From assembly GCA_002256005.1 (NCBI GenBank), contig NKIQ01000008.1, forward strand, positions 38,459-102,458: DNA of 64,000 bases. Reading direction: 5' to 3'. The notes beneath the pieces are model-generated. The model searched no databases. It saw only the letters and a program-made list of their open reading frames with translations, and was not told the origin of the DNA. The DNA is from Alphaproteobacteria bacterium PA4 (lineage in GTDB: Bacteria > Pseudomonadota > Alphaproteobacteria > Sphingomonadales > Sphingomonadaceae). The position numbers and the translations under genes are program-made. Shown in pieces: positions 46,691 to 57,273 of the stretch. Every line of letters starts with the position of its first letter. The first letter of the stretch is position 1.

Positions 46691-47899
46691 TCAACCCGCG
46701 CGGCTGATCCGCACCGGCAGCGACGCATAGCCATGGGTGAAGCATTGCGCGACATGGTCGGGCGCGCCGGTCACCTGCACCGTCATCCGCCGCGCCAGCA
46801 TTTCCTCCAGCAGCAGCTGCACCTGCATTTCGGCGAGGCGGGCGCCGACACAGCGATGCACGCCGAAGCCGAAAGAGAGGTGACGGCGGGCATTGGGGCG
46901 GTCGATGATCAGTTGCTCGGCGTCGGGAAACACGTGCTCGTCACGGTTGGCGGAGATGTACCACATCATCACCTTGTCGCCGGCGCGGATGGTCTGGCCG
47001 CCGACCTCGGTATCGGCAAGGCAGGTGCGGCGCATATGGGCGAGCGGCGTCTGCCAGCGGATGATTTCCGGCGCGGCGCCGGCGGCGAGGCCGGGGTTGG
47101 CAAGCAACGCCTGCCATTGTTCGGGATAGCGATCGAAGGCCACCATCGCGCCCGACATGGAATTGCGCGTCGTGTCATTGCCGCCGACGATAAGCAGGAT
47201 GAGATTGCCGGTCCGCTCGGCGAAATCCATGTCGCCCATCGCCGCCGAATGCGCCATCATCGAAACGAGATCGCCCGACGGCGGCAGCGCCCGCTTCGCC
47301 GCGAACAGCGCATCGAAATAATGCGTCATGTCGGCCAGATGCCCGTTGCGGATGGCATTGGCGGCGGGATCGAAGGTCGAGGCGATATCGCCGCCGACAT
47401 CGGACCAGAAGGTCAGCTTGCGGCGATCTTCCCAGGGGAAATCGAACAGGATCGCCAGCATCTGCGTGGTCAGCTCGACCGAAACCCGGTCCACCCAGTC
47501 GAATTCCGCATCAATCGGCAGCGTGTCGAGCAGCTCGCCGGTGCGCTGGCGGATGCTCGTCGCCATGCGGCCGATCTCGCCCGGCCCGAACGCCGGCGCC
47601 ACCACCCGGCGCTGCTCGCCATGCTTCGGCCGGTCCATCGCGATGAAATTGGCATCGGGCAGATCGGCAATGGTGATGCCGCCATGCTCATAACTCGATG
47701 AAAAGATATCCGGCCGCGCCTCGATGGCCTGGATGTCGGCATGGCGAGTGATCGACCAATAAGGCCCGAACGGACTCTCCGGGCAGCGATTGACCGGTGC
47801 CTCCGTCCGCATCTGCGCAAACACCGGCCGCCAGCGGTCTTCCGCGTACAGTGCGGGGTCGGTGACGTCGATGCCGAGCGGTGGGGTGGGGCTGGTCAT
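46691..47899 (-). CDS. Cytochrome P450, CYP153-like (second copy)
   Basis: 402 residues. CYP153-type blocks are IDVTDPALYAEDRWRPVFAQMR, CPESPFGPYWSITRHADI, DWVDRVSVELTTQMLAILFDFPWEDR, the I-helix LLIVGGNDTTRNSMSG, EIIRWQTPLAHMRRT and the heme-Cys motif FGFGVHRCVGARLAE. CYP153 enzymes hydroxylate terminal carbons of alkanes or fatty acids with a ferredoxin/reductase, none of which is encoded here. The ATG at 47899 is used; the longer track start translates the neighbouring inverted repeat. Confidence 0.93.
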   Translation of the reverse strand: MTSPTPPLGIDVTDPALYAEDRWRPVFAQMRTEAPVNRCPESPFGPYWSITRHADIQAIEARPDIFSSSYEHGGITIADLPDANFIAMDRPKHGEQRRVVAPAFGPGEIGRMATSIRQRTGELLDTLPIDAEFDWVDRVSVELTTQMLAILFDFPWEDRRKLTFWSDVGGDIASTFDPAANAIRNGHLADMTHYFDALFAAKRALPPSGDLVSMMAHSAAMGDMDFAERTGNLILLIVGGNDTTRNSMSGAMVAFDRYPEQWQALLANPGLAAGAAPEIIRWQTPLAHMRRTCLADTEVGGQTIRAGDKVMMWYISANRDEHVFPDAEQLIIDRPNARRHLSFGFGVHRCVGARLAEMQVQLLLEEMLARRMTVQVTGAPDHVAQCFTHGYASLPVRISRAG

Positions 47900-47935
47900 G
47901 GGGCTGATGAGCTCCTCAGTCTGGAGGAAGAATGG

Positions 47936-48059
47936 CCTCCGGCGGCTGGGGCCGCAGGCCCCAGACCCCATTTCGATAGTTCCGTCCCGGACACAACACG
48001 CTGTCAAAGCGGGATAAAATGAAATGGGGTCTGGGGCCTGCGGCCCCAGCCGCCGGAGG
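47936..48059. repeat. Perfect 39-bp inverted repeat between two P450 genes
   Basis: The left arm (47936-47974, beginning cctccggcggctggggccgc) and the right arm (48021-48059) are exact reverse complements, with 46 bases between them. Each arm is itself a partial palindrome (ggggccgcaggcccc), so a branched structure can form. One related arm lies at 19055-19091. Location downstream of the first P450 and upstream of the second suggests a transcription control element or an inserted mobile repeat. Confidence 0.9.
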
Positions 48060-48077
48060 CTCTTTTTTCCGAAATCC

Positions 48078-49325
48078 CTACCCGTGCCGGTCGATCACCA
48101 CCGGCAGCTTGCGATAGCCGTGGACGAAGGACTGCGGGACGTAATCGGGTTCGCCGACCACGCGCACGGTCATCTTGCGCTTCAGCATCTCCTCGAACAG
48201 CACTTGGAGTTGCAGTTCGGCGAGGCGGGCGCCGACGCAGCGGTGGACGCCGAAGCCGAAGGCGAGGTGGCGGCGGGCGTTGGGGCGGTCGATGTCGAGG
48301 CGTTCGGCATCGGGGAAGACGCTTTCGTCGCGGTTGCCGGAGATGTACCAGAGCACGACCTTGTCGCCCTTTTTCATGGCCTTGCCGCCGACTTCGGTAT
48401 CTTCGAGGCAGGTGCGGCGCATATGGGCGAGGGGGGTCTGCCAGCGGATGATTTCGGGCACGGCGGCGGGGATGCGGGCGGGGTCGGCGATCAGCTTGGC
48501 CCATTCGCCGGGGTATTGGTGAAAGGCGTGGGCGGCGCCGGACATGGAATTGCGGGTGGTGTCGTTGCCGCCGACGATCAGCAGGATGTAATTGCCGGTG
48601 CGTTCCTGGAACGGCATGTCACCCATGGCGTCGGAATGCGCCATCAGCGAGATGAGGTCGGCGGTCGGTGGCAGCGCCTTGCGCTCGGCCATCAGCCGGT
48701 CGAGGTAATGCGTCATGTCGAGCATGTGCTGGTGGCGGACGAGGTTGGTTTCCGGGTTCAGCGCCTTTTCGATATCGCCGCCCCAATCGGACCAGAGCGT
48801 CAGCAAATGCCGGTCTGCCCAGGGGAAATCGAACAATATGGCGAGCATGCCGGTGGTGAGTTCGATGGACACCTTTTCCACCCAGTCGAACCGTTCGCCA
48901 TAGGGCAGGGTGTCGAGCAGTTCGGCGGTGCGCGCGCGCACTTCCATCGCCATGCGCTGGATTTCGCTGGGGCCGAAGGAGGGCGTGATCACTCGGCGCT
49001 GTTCGCCATGGCGGGGCCGGTCCATGGCGATGAACTGCGGCAGGTTGAACTCGCCCATCAGGTCGACGATGGTGATGCCGCCGAATTCATGGCTGGACGA
49101 GAAGATGTCGGGCCGCGCCTCGACGGCCTGGATATCGGCGTGCGAGCAGACCGACCAATAGGGGCCGAACGGGCTGTTCGGCTGGAAATGCACCGGCGCT
49201 TCGGCGCGCAGCCGGGCGAACCAGGGCCGCCAGCTGTCATGGGCATAGAGCAGCGGATCACTGACATCGATCGCTGACAGCGGCGTTGTGTCGGCCGGAT
49301 CGCCGGCGCGCAATTGCGTGGCCAT
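48078..49325 (-). CDS. Cytochrome P450, CYP153-like (first copy)
   Basis: 415 residues, paralogue of the P450 just downstream. The same CYP153 features are seen: IDVSDPLLYAHDSWRPWFARLRAEAPVH, SPFGPYWSVCSHADIQAVEARPDIFSSSHE, the I-helix LLIVGGNDTTRNSMSG, EIIRWQTPLAHMRRTCLEDTEVGGK, and FGFGVHRCVGARLAELQLQ. It should oxidise alkyl chains (alkanes, fatty acids or terpenoids). The redox partners are elsewhere. The ATG at 49325 is chosen over the upstream codon at 49358. Confidence 0.93.
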   Translation of the reverse strand: MATQLRAGDPADTTPLSAIDVSDPLLYAHDSWRPWFARLRAEAPVHFQPNSPFGPYWSVCSHADIQAVEARPDIFSSSHEFGGITIVDLMGEFNLPQFIAMDRPRHGEQRRVITPSFGPSEIQRMAMEVRARTAELLDTLPYGERFDWVEKVSIELTTGMLAILFDFPWADRHLLTLWSDWGGDIEKALNPETNLVRHQHMLDMTHYLDRLMAERKALPPTADLISLMAHSDAMGDMPFQERTGNYILLIVGGNDTTRNSMSGAAHAFHQYPGEWAKLIADPARIPAAVPEIIRWQTPLAHMRRTCLEDTEVGGKAMKKGDKVVLWYISGNRDESVFPDAERLDIDRPNARRHLAFGFGVHRCVGARLAELQLQVLFEEMLKRKMTVRVVGEPDYVPQSFVHGYRKLPVVIDRHG

Positions 49326-49415
49326 GGCATATCTCCCCAAGGATGCAGCGCCGGTCATTTCGCCAGCTTGGCCGGCATGTTAAGCTTTGGCCGGATGCAA
49401 CATAAGGCCATCAAA

Positions 49416-49838
49416 ATGACCAGTATCGACCGTTCCATCGATCCGACCGCCGATCAGGTGCGAGCCTTGCGCGATACTGGCCGCGATGGCCCCATCGTCA
49501 TGCTCAACCTGTTGAAGTTCAAGGCGGTGGCGGACTATCCCGCCGAGGCCGGCATGGCGCCGTGCACGGGGGCGGAGGCCTATGCCCGCTATCAGCACGC
49601 CTTCACCGTCACGGTCGGCGCCGTCAGCCAGGCGGAGGTGCTCTATGAAGGGCCGGTCGAGCAGGTGTTCATCGGCATGGCCGGCACGCCGGAGGCCGAT
49701 TGGGACATGGCGCTGATCGTCCGCTACCCGACGCGCCGCCACTTCCTCGGCATGATGGCCGATGCCGAATACAAAAAGGCGCTGATGCACCGCTATGCCG
49801 GGCTGGCGCGCACGGTTTTGTTGCAGTGCGGCGGTTGA
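49416..49838 (+). CDS. DUF1330-like small protein
   Basis: 140 residues. The core GPIVMLNLLKFKAVADYPAEAG, TGAEAYARYQHAFTVTVGAVSQAEVLYEGPVEQVFIG and WDMALIVRYPTRRHFLGMMADAEYKKALMHRYAGLARTVLLQ follows the DUF1330 ferredoxin-like (dimeric alpha-beta barrel) fold. No enzymatic role is established. The ATG at 49416 has aagg eight bases upstream; a start at 49395 is possible. It is divergent from the P450 gene. Confidence 0.8.
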   Translation: MTSIDRSIDPTADQVRALRDTGRDGPIVMLNLLKFKAVADYPAEAGMAPCTGAEAYARYQHAFTVTVGAVSQAEVLYEGPVEQVFIGMAGTPEADWDMALIVRYPTRRHFLGMMADAEYKKALMHRYAGLARTVLLQCGG

Positions 49839-49920
49839 ACGCGGCATCTGTGGTTGCGCTCGCCCGCTGAACGCTTAATACAGCCCGCATCTGCCTTCAC
49901 GCGCTAGCACAGGGGAATTT

Positions 49921-50325
49921 ATGGCGGGCCGCCCGACAGCTCCGCGACCATTGTCGCCGCACATGACCATCTGGAAATGGCGCGTGCATGCCGTGGTTTC
50001 GATCCTGCACCGCATCACCGGCAACGCCATGGCGCTGGGCGGCGTCATGCTGTTCCTGTGGTGGCTGGTCGCCGCTGCATCGGGCCCCGAAGCCTATCAG
50101 ATCTTCATGGGCGTCGCGACCGGCTGGTTCGGCCTGCTCATCGCCTTTGGCCTCACCTGGGTGTTCTTCCAGCATCTCTGCTCCGGCATCCGCCATCTGA
50201 TCATGGACAGCGGGGAGGGCTTTGATCTCGATACCAGCCGCACGCTGGCCAGCGCCACGCTGGTCGCCTCCACTTTGCTGACCATCCTCACCTGGATTGT
50301 CATCGCCATGACCAAGGGGCTCTGA
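49921..50325 (+). CDS. sdhC: Succinate dehydrogenase cytochrome b556 subunit
   Basis: 134 residues with three membrane helices. RPLSPHMTIWKWRVHAVVSILHRITGNAMALGG is the SdhC signature (SPHxxIY-like, then SILHRITG), and the conserved HLCSGIRHLIMD holds the heme b ligand His candidate. It anchors complex II to the inner membrane and helps bind quinone. First gene of sdhCDAB. The ATG at 49921 follows aggggaattt. SdhD starts two bases after its stop. Confidence 0.95.
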   Translation: MAGRPTAPRPLSPHMTIWKWRVHAVVSILHRITGNAMALGGVMLFLWWLVAAASGPEAYQIFMGVATGWFGLLIAFGLTWVFFQHLCSGIRHLIMDSGEGFDLDTSRTLASATLVASTLLTILTWIVIAMTKGL

Positions 50326-50327
50326 CC

Positions 50328-50708
50328 ATGGGTGCCGGAACCGAACTCGGCCGCGTCCGCGGTCTGGGGGCCGCCAAGGATGGCGTGCATCACTGGTGGC
50401 TGCAACGCGTCACCGCCGTCGCCAATATGCTCCTCATGCTGTGGTTCATCTTCAGCCTCGTGCGCCTGCCGGGCCTCGATCATGCCAGCGTCATCCTGTG
50501 GCTGCGGCAGCCTGTCGCTGCGGTGCCGATGCTGCTGACCATCGTCTCGGTCTTCTGGCATCTGCGTCTCGGCGTGCAGGTGATGCTGGAAGATTATGTC
50601 CAGGGCAGTGCCCGTGTCGTGGCCATGCTGGCCCTCAACTTTTACGCATTGGCGGGGGCGGCCGCGGCCATCTTCGCCGTGCTCAAGATTGCGCTTGGAG
50701 CGGCTTGA
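50328..50708 (+). CDS. sdhD: Succinate dehydrogenase membrane anchor subunit
   Basis: 126 residues with three helices. The N-terminal [32 protein letters not shown] and the later [31 protein letters not shown] are the SdhD pattern, with a His in FWHLRLG as candidate heme ligand. It forms the membrane part of complex II with SdhC. It ends two bases before sdhA begins. Confidence 0.94.
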   Translation: MGAGTELGRVRGLGAAKDGVHHWWLQRVTAVANMLLMLWFIFSLVRLPGLDHASVILWLRQPVAAVPMLLTIVSVFWHLRLGVQVMLEDYVQGSARVVAMLALNFYALAGAAAAIFAVLKIALGAA

Positions 50709-50709
50709 A

Positions 50710-52497
50710 ATGGCTGAAGCCTATCAGATTATCGACCATGTCTATGACGCCGTTGTCGTCGGCGCCGGCGGCTCGGGCCTGCGCGCCGCGATGGGCATCG
50801 CCGAGGCCGGTCTGAAGACCGCCTGCATCACCAAGGTGTTCCCGACGCGGTCGCACACCGTCGCCGCGCAGGGCGGCATCGCCGCCTCGCTGGGCAACAT
50901 GGGTCCGGATCATTGGACCTGGCACATGTACGACACGGTCAAGGGCAGCGACTGGCTGGGCGACCAGGACGCCATCGAATATCTGTGCCGGGAAGCGCCG
51001 GCCGCCGTCTACGAGCTCGAGCATTTCGGCGTGCCCTTCAGCCGCACCGAAGCCGGCCGCATCTATCAGCGGCCGTTCGGCGGCATGATGCAGAACATGG
51101 GCGCCGGCCCGCCCGCGCAGCGCACCTGCGCCGCCGCCGACCGCACCGGCCATGCCATGCTGCACGCGCTCTACCAGCAGAGCCTGAAGTATTCGACCGA
51201 CTTCTACATCGAATATTTCGCCATCGACCTCATCATGGTCGACGGCGAGTGCCGCGGCGTCATCGCCATCAACATGGACGATGGCAGCATCCACCGCTTC
51301 CGCAGCCACAAGACGGTGCTGGCCACCGGCGGCTATGGCCGCTGCTATTTCTCGGCGACCAGCGCCCACACCTCCACCGGTGACGGCGGCGGCATGGCCA
51401 TCCGCGCCGGCGTGCCGATGCAGGACATGGAATTCGTCCAGTTCCACCCGACCGGCATCTATGGCGCCGGTGTGCTGATCACCGAAGGCGCACGCGGGGA
51501 GGGCGGTTACCTGACCAATTCCCAGGGCGAGCGCTTCATGGAACGCTATGCGCCGAGCGCCAAGGATCTCGCCTCGCGCGATGTCGTGTCGCGCTCGATG
51601 GCGATGGAAATCCGCGAAGGCCGCGGCGTCGGCAAGGAAGGCGACCATATCTTCCTGCATTTGAACCATATCGACCCGGCAGTGCTGCACGAACGCCTGC
51701 CCGGCATTTCCGAAACCGCCAAGGTCTTCGCCGGCGTCGATGTCACCAAGGAACCCATCCCGGTGACGCCGACCGTCCATTACAACATGGGCGGCATTCC
51801 GACGAACTATCATGGCGAAGTGGTGACGCTGAAGGACGGCGACCCGGATTCGGTCGTCCCCGGCCTGTTTGCCGTGGGGGAAGCCGCCTGCGTCTCGGTG
51901 CACGGCGCCAACCGCCTCGGCTCCAACAGCCTCATCGATCTCGTCGTCTTCGGCCGCGCCACCGCCCACCGCATCGGCGCGACGCTGAAGCCCGGCACCG
52001 CCCACCCGCCGTTGCCCAAGGACAGCGCCGACATGGCGCTCGGCCGTCTCGATGGCTTCCGCCACGCCAAGGGCGGCAGCGGCACCGCCGAAGTGCGGCT
52101 GGCGATGCAGAAGACCATGCAGGCCAATGCCGCGGTGTTCCGCACCAGCGAAATCCTCGACGAAGGCGTGCGCAAGATCGACGCCGTCTATCAGCGCATG
52201 GCCGACATCGGCATCCAGGATCGCAGCCTGGTGTTCAACACCGATTTGATCGAGACGCTGGAGCTCGACAACATGATCGGCCAGGCCGTGCTGACGATGC
52301 ACATGGCGCAAAGCCGCCACGAAAGCCGCGGCGCGCACATGCACGAGGATTTCCCCAATCGCGACGACGAAAAATTCATGAACCATTCGCTGGGCTGGTT
52401 CCGCGATGGCGCCGTGGAACTGGCGCAGCGGCCGGTGCATACGTACACGCTGACCGATGAGATCGAGTATATCAAGCCGAAGGCGCGGGTTTACTGA
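50710..52497 (+). CDS. sdhA: Succinate dehydrogenase flavoprotein subunit
   Basis: 595 residues. It shows the FAD-binding [21 protein letters not shown], the covalent-FAD His in [17 protein letters not shown], the active-site region [27 protein letters not shown] and [19 protein letters not shown], and the C-terminal block [15 protein letters not shown]. It oxidises succinate to fumarate in the cytoplasm, passing electrons to SdhB. The ATG at 50710 is the start; upstream track codons run through sdhD in another frame. Confidence 0.97.
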   Translation: MAEAYQIIDHVYDAVVVGAGGSGLRAAMGIAEAGLKTACITKVFPTRSHTVAAQGGIAASLGNMGPDHWTWHMYDTVKGSDWLGDQDAIEYLCREAPAAVYELEHFGVPFSRTEAGRIYQRPFGGMMQNMGAGPPAQRTCAAADRTGHAMLHALYQQSLKYSTDFYIEYFAIDLIMVDGECRGVIAINMDDGSIHRFRSHKTVLATGGYGRCYFSATSAHTSTGDGGGMAIRAGVPMQDMEFVQFHPTGIYGAGVLITEGARGEGGYLTNSQGERFMERYAPSAKDLASRDVVSRSMAMEIREGRGVGKEGDHIFLHLNHIDPAVLHERLPGISETAKVFAGVDVTKEPIPVTPTVHYNMGGIPTNYHGEVVTLKDGDPDSVVPGLFAVGEAACVSVHGANRLGSNSLIDLVVFGRATAHRIGATLKPGTAHPPLPKDSADMALGRLDGFRHAKGGSGTAEVRLAMQKTMQANAAVFRTSEILDEGVRKIDAVYQRMADIGIQDRSLVFNTDLIETLELDNMIGQAVLTMHMAQSRHESRGAHMHEDFPNRDDEKFMNHSLGWFRDGAVELAQRPVHTYTLTDEIEYIKPKARVY

Positions 52498-52505
52498 GGA
52501 GCAGG

Positions 52506-52715
52506 ATGGTGTCGCCACTCGACAAAGCGATTGCCGAAGGCTGGCGCGTGTCGGCCTCTGGCAGTTGGGCATCCGTCCCGTTCACCTTCCCGGGCAATGT
52601 CCAGGGCCAGCGGTATTTGCAGGTGATTTATCTGCAGCGGAATGGCGATGTTGCGGTTTACGTCGAAAACTTCAATCCAAACGGACAGATTGTCTGGATG
52701 GCGCGCGATATATGA
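52506..52715 (+). CDS. Small 69-aa unknown protein between sdhA and sdhB
   Basis: 69 residues from an ATG with gaggagcagg just before it. The sequence SPLDKAIAEGWRVSASGSWASVPFTFPGNVQGQRYLQVIYLQRNGDVAVYVENFNPNGQIVWMARDI looks like a compact beta-rich soluble domain without Cys or membrane segment. It is in the same direction as sdhCDAB, 9 bases after sdhA and 13 before sdhB, so it is co-transcribed. I recognise no family; it is either a complex II accessory or a foreign insertion. Confidence 0.7.
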   Translation: MVSPLDKAIAEGWRVSASGSWASVPFTFPGNVQGQRYLQVIYLQRNGDVAVYVENFNPNGQIVWMARDI

Positions 52716-52727
52716 TGGGAACGTACG

Positions 52728-53513
52728 GTGGCTGAATTCTCTCTCCCCGCGAACAGCAAGATTTCCAGCGCCGGCAAGCGCTATCCGGCGCCGGCGGGTG
52801 CCAAGAACACCCGCGCCTTCAAAATCTATCGCTGGAACCCGGACGATGGCGCCAACCCGCGCTATGACACGTACGAGCTCGATCTCGACGAGACTGGCCC
52901 GATGGTTCTCGACGCGCTGATCAAGATCAAGTCCGAGGTCGATTCGACGCTGACCTTCCGCCGGTCGTGCCGCGAAGGCATCTGCGGCTCCTGCTCGATG
53001 AACATCGACGGCACCAACACTTTGGCGTGCACCCAGGCGATCGCCGACATCAAGGGCGAAGTGCGCATCACGCCGCTGCCGCACATGGAGGTGGTCAAGG
53101 ACCTCGTCCCCGATTTCAAGCATTTCTATGCGCAGTATACTTCGATCAAGCCCTGGCTGCAGACCGTCACCCCGGCGCCGTCGGGCGAGGAGCGGGTGCA
53201 GTCGGTGGCAGAGCGCGCCAAGCTCGACGGCCTGTACGAGTGCATTCTCTGCGCCTGCTGCTCGACGAGCTGCCCCAGCTATTGGTGGAACAGCGACAAG
53301 TTCCTCGGCCCCGCCATCCTGCTCCAGGCCTATCGCTGGCTCGCCGACAGCCGCGACGAGATGACCGGCGAGCGGCTGGACGCGCTGGAGGACCCGTTCC
53401 GCCTGTACCGCTGCCACACGATCATGAACTGCTCGAATGTGTGCCCCAAGGGGTTGAACCCGGCGAAAGCGATTGCCGAGATCAAGCTGATGATGGTGGA
53501 ACGCGCCGGCTGA
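52728..53513 (+). CDS. sdhB: Succinate dehydrogenase iron-sulfur subunit
   Basis: 261 residues from a GTG. The [2Fe-2S] cluster ligands lie in [21 protein letters not shown]. The second-domain clusters are in [16 protein letters not shown] and [17 protein letters not shown], with the quinone-site residues between. It moves electrons from SdhA flavin to quinone. Its stop codon is inside the stem of the following hairpin, so transcription termination and translation termination are close together. Confidence 0.97.
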   Translation: MAEFSLPANSKISSAGKRYPAPAGAKNTRAFKIYRWNPDDGANPRYDTYELDLDETGPMVLDALIKIKSEVDSTLTFRRSCREGICGSCSMNIDGTNTLACTQAIADIKGEVRITPLPHMEVVKDLVPDFKHFYAQYTSIKPWLQTVTPAPSGEERVQSVAERAKLDGLYECILCACCSTSCPSYWWNSDKFLGPAILLQAYRWLADSRDEMTGERLDALEDPFRLYRCHTIMNCSNVCPKGLNPAKAIAEIKLMMVERAG

Positions 53514-53538
53514 CAATAGCGCAGAGCGCTATTGTCAG
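53510..53538 (+). terminator. Terminator hairpin of the sdh operon
   Basis: Perfect 13-base arms (ctgacaatagcgc and its complement) with a 3-base loop. The UGA of sdhB is part of the left arm. No long T-run follows, so it may be Rho-dependent or an mRNA 3'-end protector. Confidence 0.65.
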
Positions 53539-53645
53539 ACTCGGCAAGCGGTCGGCCAGCGGGGCGGCGCGCGCTCTTGCGCGCCGAACCCGTCTGACGG
53601 CGCGGCTTTGCAGCGACGCCTGCGGTCCTCTCATGCTTCCCCCGA

Positions 53646-53697
53646 CCCCCACCCCGCTCGGCTGCGCCGAGTCGCCCTCCCCGCAGGGGGGAGGGAG
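53646..53697. repeat. REP-like element upstream of the thioesterase gene
   Basis: acccccaccccgctcggctg ... caggggggagggag, the reverse-orientation unit of the same family as 25722. It lies between the sdh terminator and the PaaI-like gene. Confidence 0.8.
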
Positions 53698-53739
53698 TTT
53701 GGCTTGCCCCTTACGCTGCACCGCACTATCCCCGCCGAC

Positions 53740-54228
53740 ATGACACGCGAACATATCACCACCGGGGAACATGCAGGCTGGACGCGCTGGCGGCGTGATC
53801 CCGATGGGCGCTTTGCCTCGATGCTGGGCGATTTCTTCTTTCGCCAGGCGGAGGCCGGCGATGTGCATTGCCGGATGGAAACCGACCGCAAGCATTCGAA
53901 CGGTCTCGGCTATCTGCACGGCGGTTTCATCATGTCGTTCATCGACATGGCGATGTTCGCCTTCATCTACCGCCAGCTCGAAAACCATGCGGCGGTGACG
54001 CTGAGCTGCGCCACCGATTTCCTGTCAGCCGGCATCGTCGGCAAGCCGATCGAGGCCTCGGGCGAGATCCTGAAGGAAACCGGCAAGATGCTGTTCGTGC
54101 GCGGCCTGGTCACCCAGGATGGCGTCAACCTCGCCAGCTTCACCGGCACGATGCGCAAGATCCCGCGGCCGGCGCGGACCGAGGCCGATGGCCGGGGCGA
54201 GCGGCCGGTTTCGAGCCAGGTGGATTGA
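53740..54228 (+). CDS. PaaI-family (hotdog-fold) thioesterase
   Basis: 162 residues. The hotdog core is TDRKHSNGLGYLHGGFIMSFIDMAMFAFIYRQL, which contains the HGG motif and the following helix, then AVTLSCATDFLSAGIVGKPIEASGEILKETGKMLFVRGLV. It should hydrolyse acyl-CoA thioesters, substrate unknown. The ATG at 53740 is preferred to the track start at 53608, which reads through the REP element. The last ~25 residues (RPARTEADGRGERPVSSQ) are polar. Confidence 0.87.
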   Translation: MTREHITTGEHAGWTRWRRDPDGRFASMLGDFFFRQAEAGDVHCRMETDRKHSNGLGYLHGGFIMSFIDMAMFAFIYRQLENHAAVTLSCATDFLSAGIVGKPIEASGEILKETGKMLFVRGLVTQDGVNLASFTGTMRKIPRPARTEADGRGERPVSSQVD

Positions 54229-54249
54229 TTTCAGCGCGCGCGATGCTTC

Positions 54250-54386
54250 CTCTCCCGCTTGCGGGAGAGGCGAGACGCGCGCCAGCGCGCCGGGTGAGGG
54301 TGTGCCTGCGCGTCGTCACCAAAGGACACCCTCACCCGCTCGGCGAAGACGCCGAGTCGACCTCTCCCGCAGGCGGGAGAGGGGGG
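54250..54386. repeat. Variant REP element, two facing units
   Basis: Two units with the core ctctcccgc...gcgggagag face each other; the loop holds gtgagggtgtgcctgcgcg and its inverted counterpart ggacaccctcaccc. It differs from the ctccctcccc family in the stem base but has the same design, and ends 20 bases before zapE. Confidence 0.8.
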
Positions 54387-54406
54387 CTGCTGGTACGCTT
54401 GATCTC

Positions 54407-56553
<2,147 letters not shown>

Positions 56554-56572
56554 GCGGCCTTGACGCTGCATC

Positions 56573-56599
56573 GCCCGTGTCGCACATAACCTGTGCGAC
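56573..56599. promoter_or_regulatory. 10-bp inverted repeat between mdh and the antitoxin gene
   Basis: cgtgtcgcac and gtgcgacacg are perfect complements around a 7-base spacer, ending 13 bases before the antitoxin start. It is either the end of the mdh transcript or the operator bound by the antitoxin-toxin complex; an antitoxin of this kind often binds such a palindrome. Confidence 0.6.
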
Positions 56600-56612
56600 A
56601 CGGAGCCCGGCC

Positions 56613-56861
56613 ATGGCAAATCTTACCCTCTCGATCCCCGATCCCGATCTGGCGCGCGCCCGCAAGCTGGCGGCCGAACGCGGAACGACGGTCAATGCCA
56701 TGGTGCGCGCGTTCCTCGCGAAGCAGGTGAACACGATCACGCCGGAACAGCAGGAGGCCATCGACTGGATGGTCAACTTCGGCAAAACCCAGACAGGAGA
56801 TCTCGCGCTGCCGCTGCCGAGTCGCGAGGAAACCTATGCGGAGCGGCTCGATCGCTGGTGA
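56613..56861 (+). CDS. vapB: RHH-type antitoxin (VapB-like)
   Basis: 82 residues. The N-terminal half NLTLSIPDPDLARARKLAAERGTTVNAMVRAFLAKQ is a ribbon-helix-helix-type DNA-binding pattern, and the C-terminal half ([38 protein letters not shown]) is the flexible toxin-neutralising tail. It should repress its own operon, probably at the inverted repeat just upstream. The gene ends in GTGA shared with the toxin start, typical of toxin-antitoxin pairs. Confidence 0.82.
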   Translation: MANLTLSIPDPDLARARKLAAERGTTVNAMVRAFLAKQVNTITPEQQEAIDWMVNFGKTQTGDLALPLPSREETYAERLDRW

Positions 56862-57265
56862 CGATTTTCATCGATACCAACATTCTCATTTACGCTGCGC
56901 TTGGGCGTAAACCCGACCCGCGCAAGCAACAGCTGGCAGCGGCTCTAATCGCTCGCGGCGATTATGCCACTTCCGCTCAGGTCCACGCGGAATTTTATGC
57001 CAAGGTCACATCGCCGAAATATGCGATGAAGGTCTCCGACGCGCTGGGTTGGCTCGAACGGCTGCGGCAGTTCGATGTCGTTCCCGTGACAGGCGGTCTG
57101 GTCGCACGCGGGGCAGCGATCGCCCAGCGCTTCCAGCTCAGCTATTGGGACGGCGCCATCATCGCCGCTGCCGAAGAAATCGGTGCTGAGACATTATACA
57201 GTGAAGACTTGAACCATGGACAACGCTACGGAAGCGTCCGTGTCGTAAATCCGTTTGCCGACTGA
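56858..57265 (+). CDS. vapC: PIN-domain toxin (VapC-like ribonuclease)
   Basis: 135 residues from a GTG overlapping the antitoxin stop. PIN-domain features are [12 protein letters not shown] (first acidic residue), [15 protein letters not shown] (Glu), [28 protein letters not shown] (Asp residues) and the terminal VVNPF. It is expected to cut RNA and stop growth when unopposed. It lies between mdh and sucC, 8 bases before the latter, so the toxin gene sits inside the TCA gene block. Confidence 0.88.
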   Translation: MTIFIDTNILIYAALGRKPDPRKQQLAAALIARGDYATSAQVHAEFYAKVTSPKYAMKVSDALGWLERLRQFDVVPVTGGLVARGAAIAQRFQLSYWDGAIIAAAEEIGAETLYSEDLNHGQRYGSVRVVNPFAD

Positions 57266-57273
57266 GGGACCCG

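Noticed and set aside
47900-48007. N-terminal extension of the second P450
   Set aside because: It translates the inverted repeat (GSGACGPSRRRPFF), so the ATG at 47899 is used.
50683-52572. 629-aa minus-strand ORF opposite sdhA
   Set aside because: Antisense shadow of sdhA; no domain visible.
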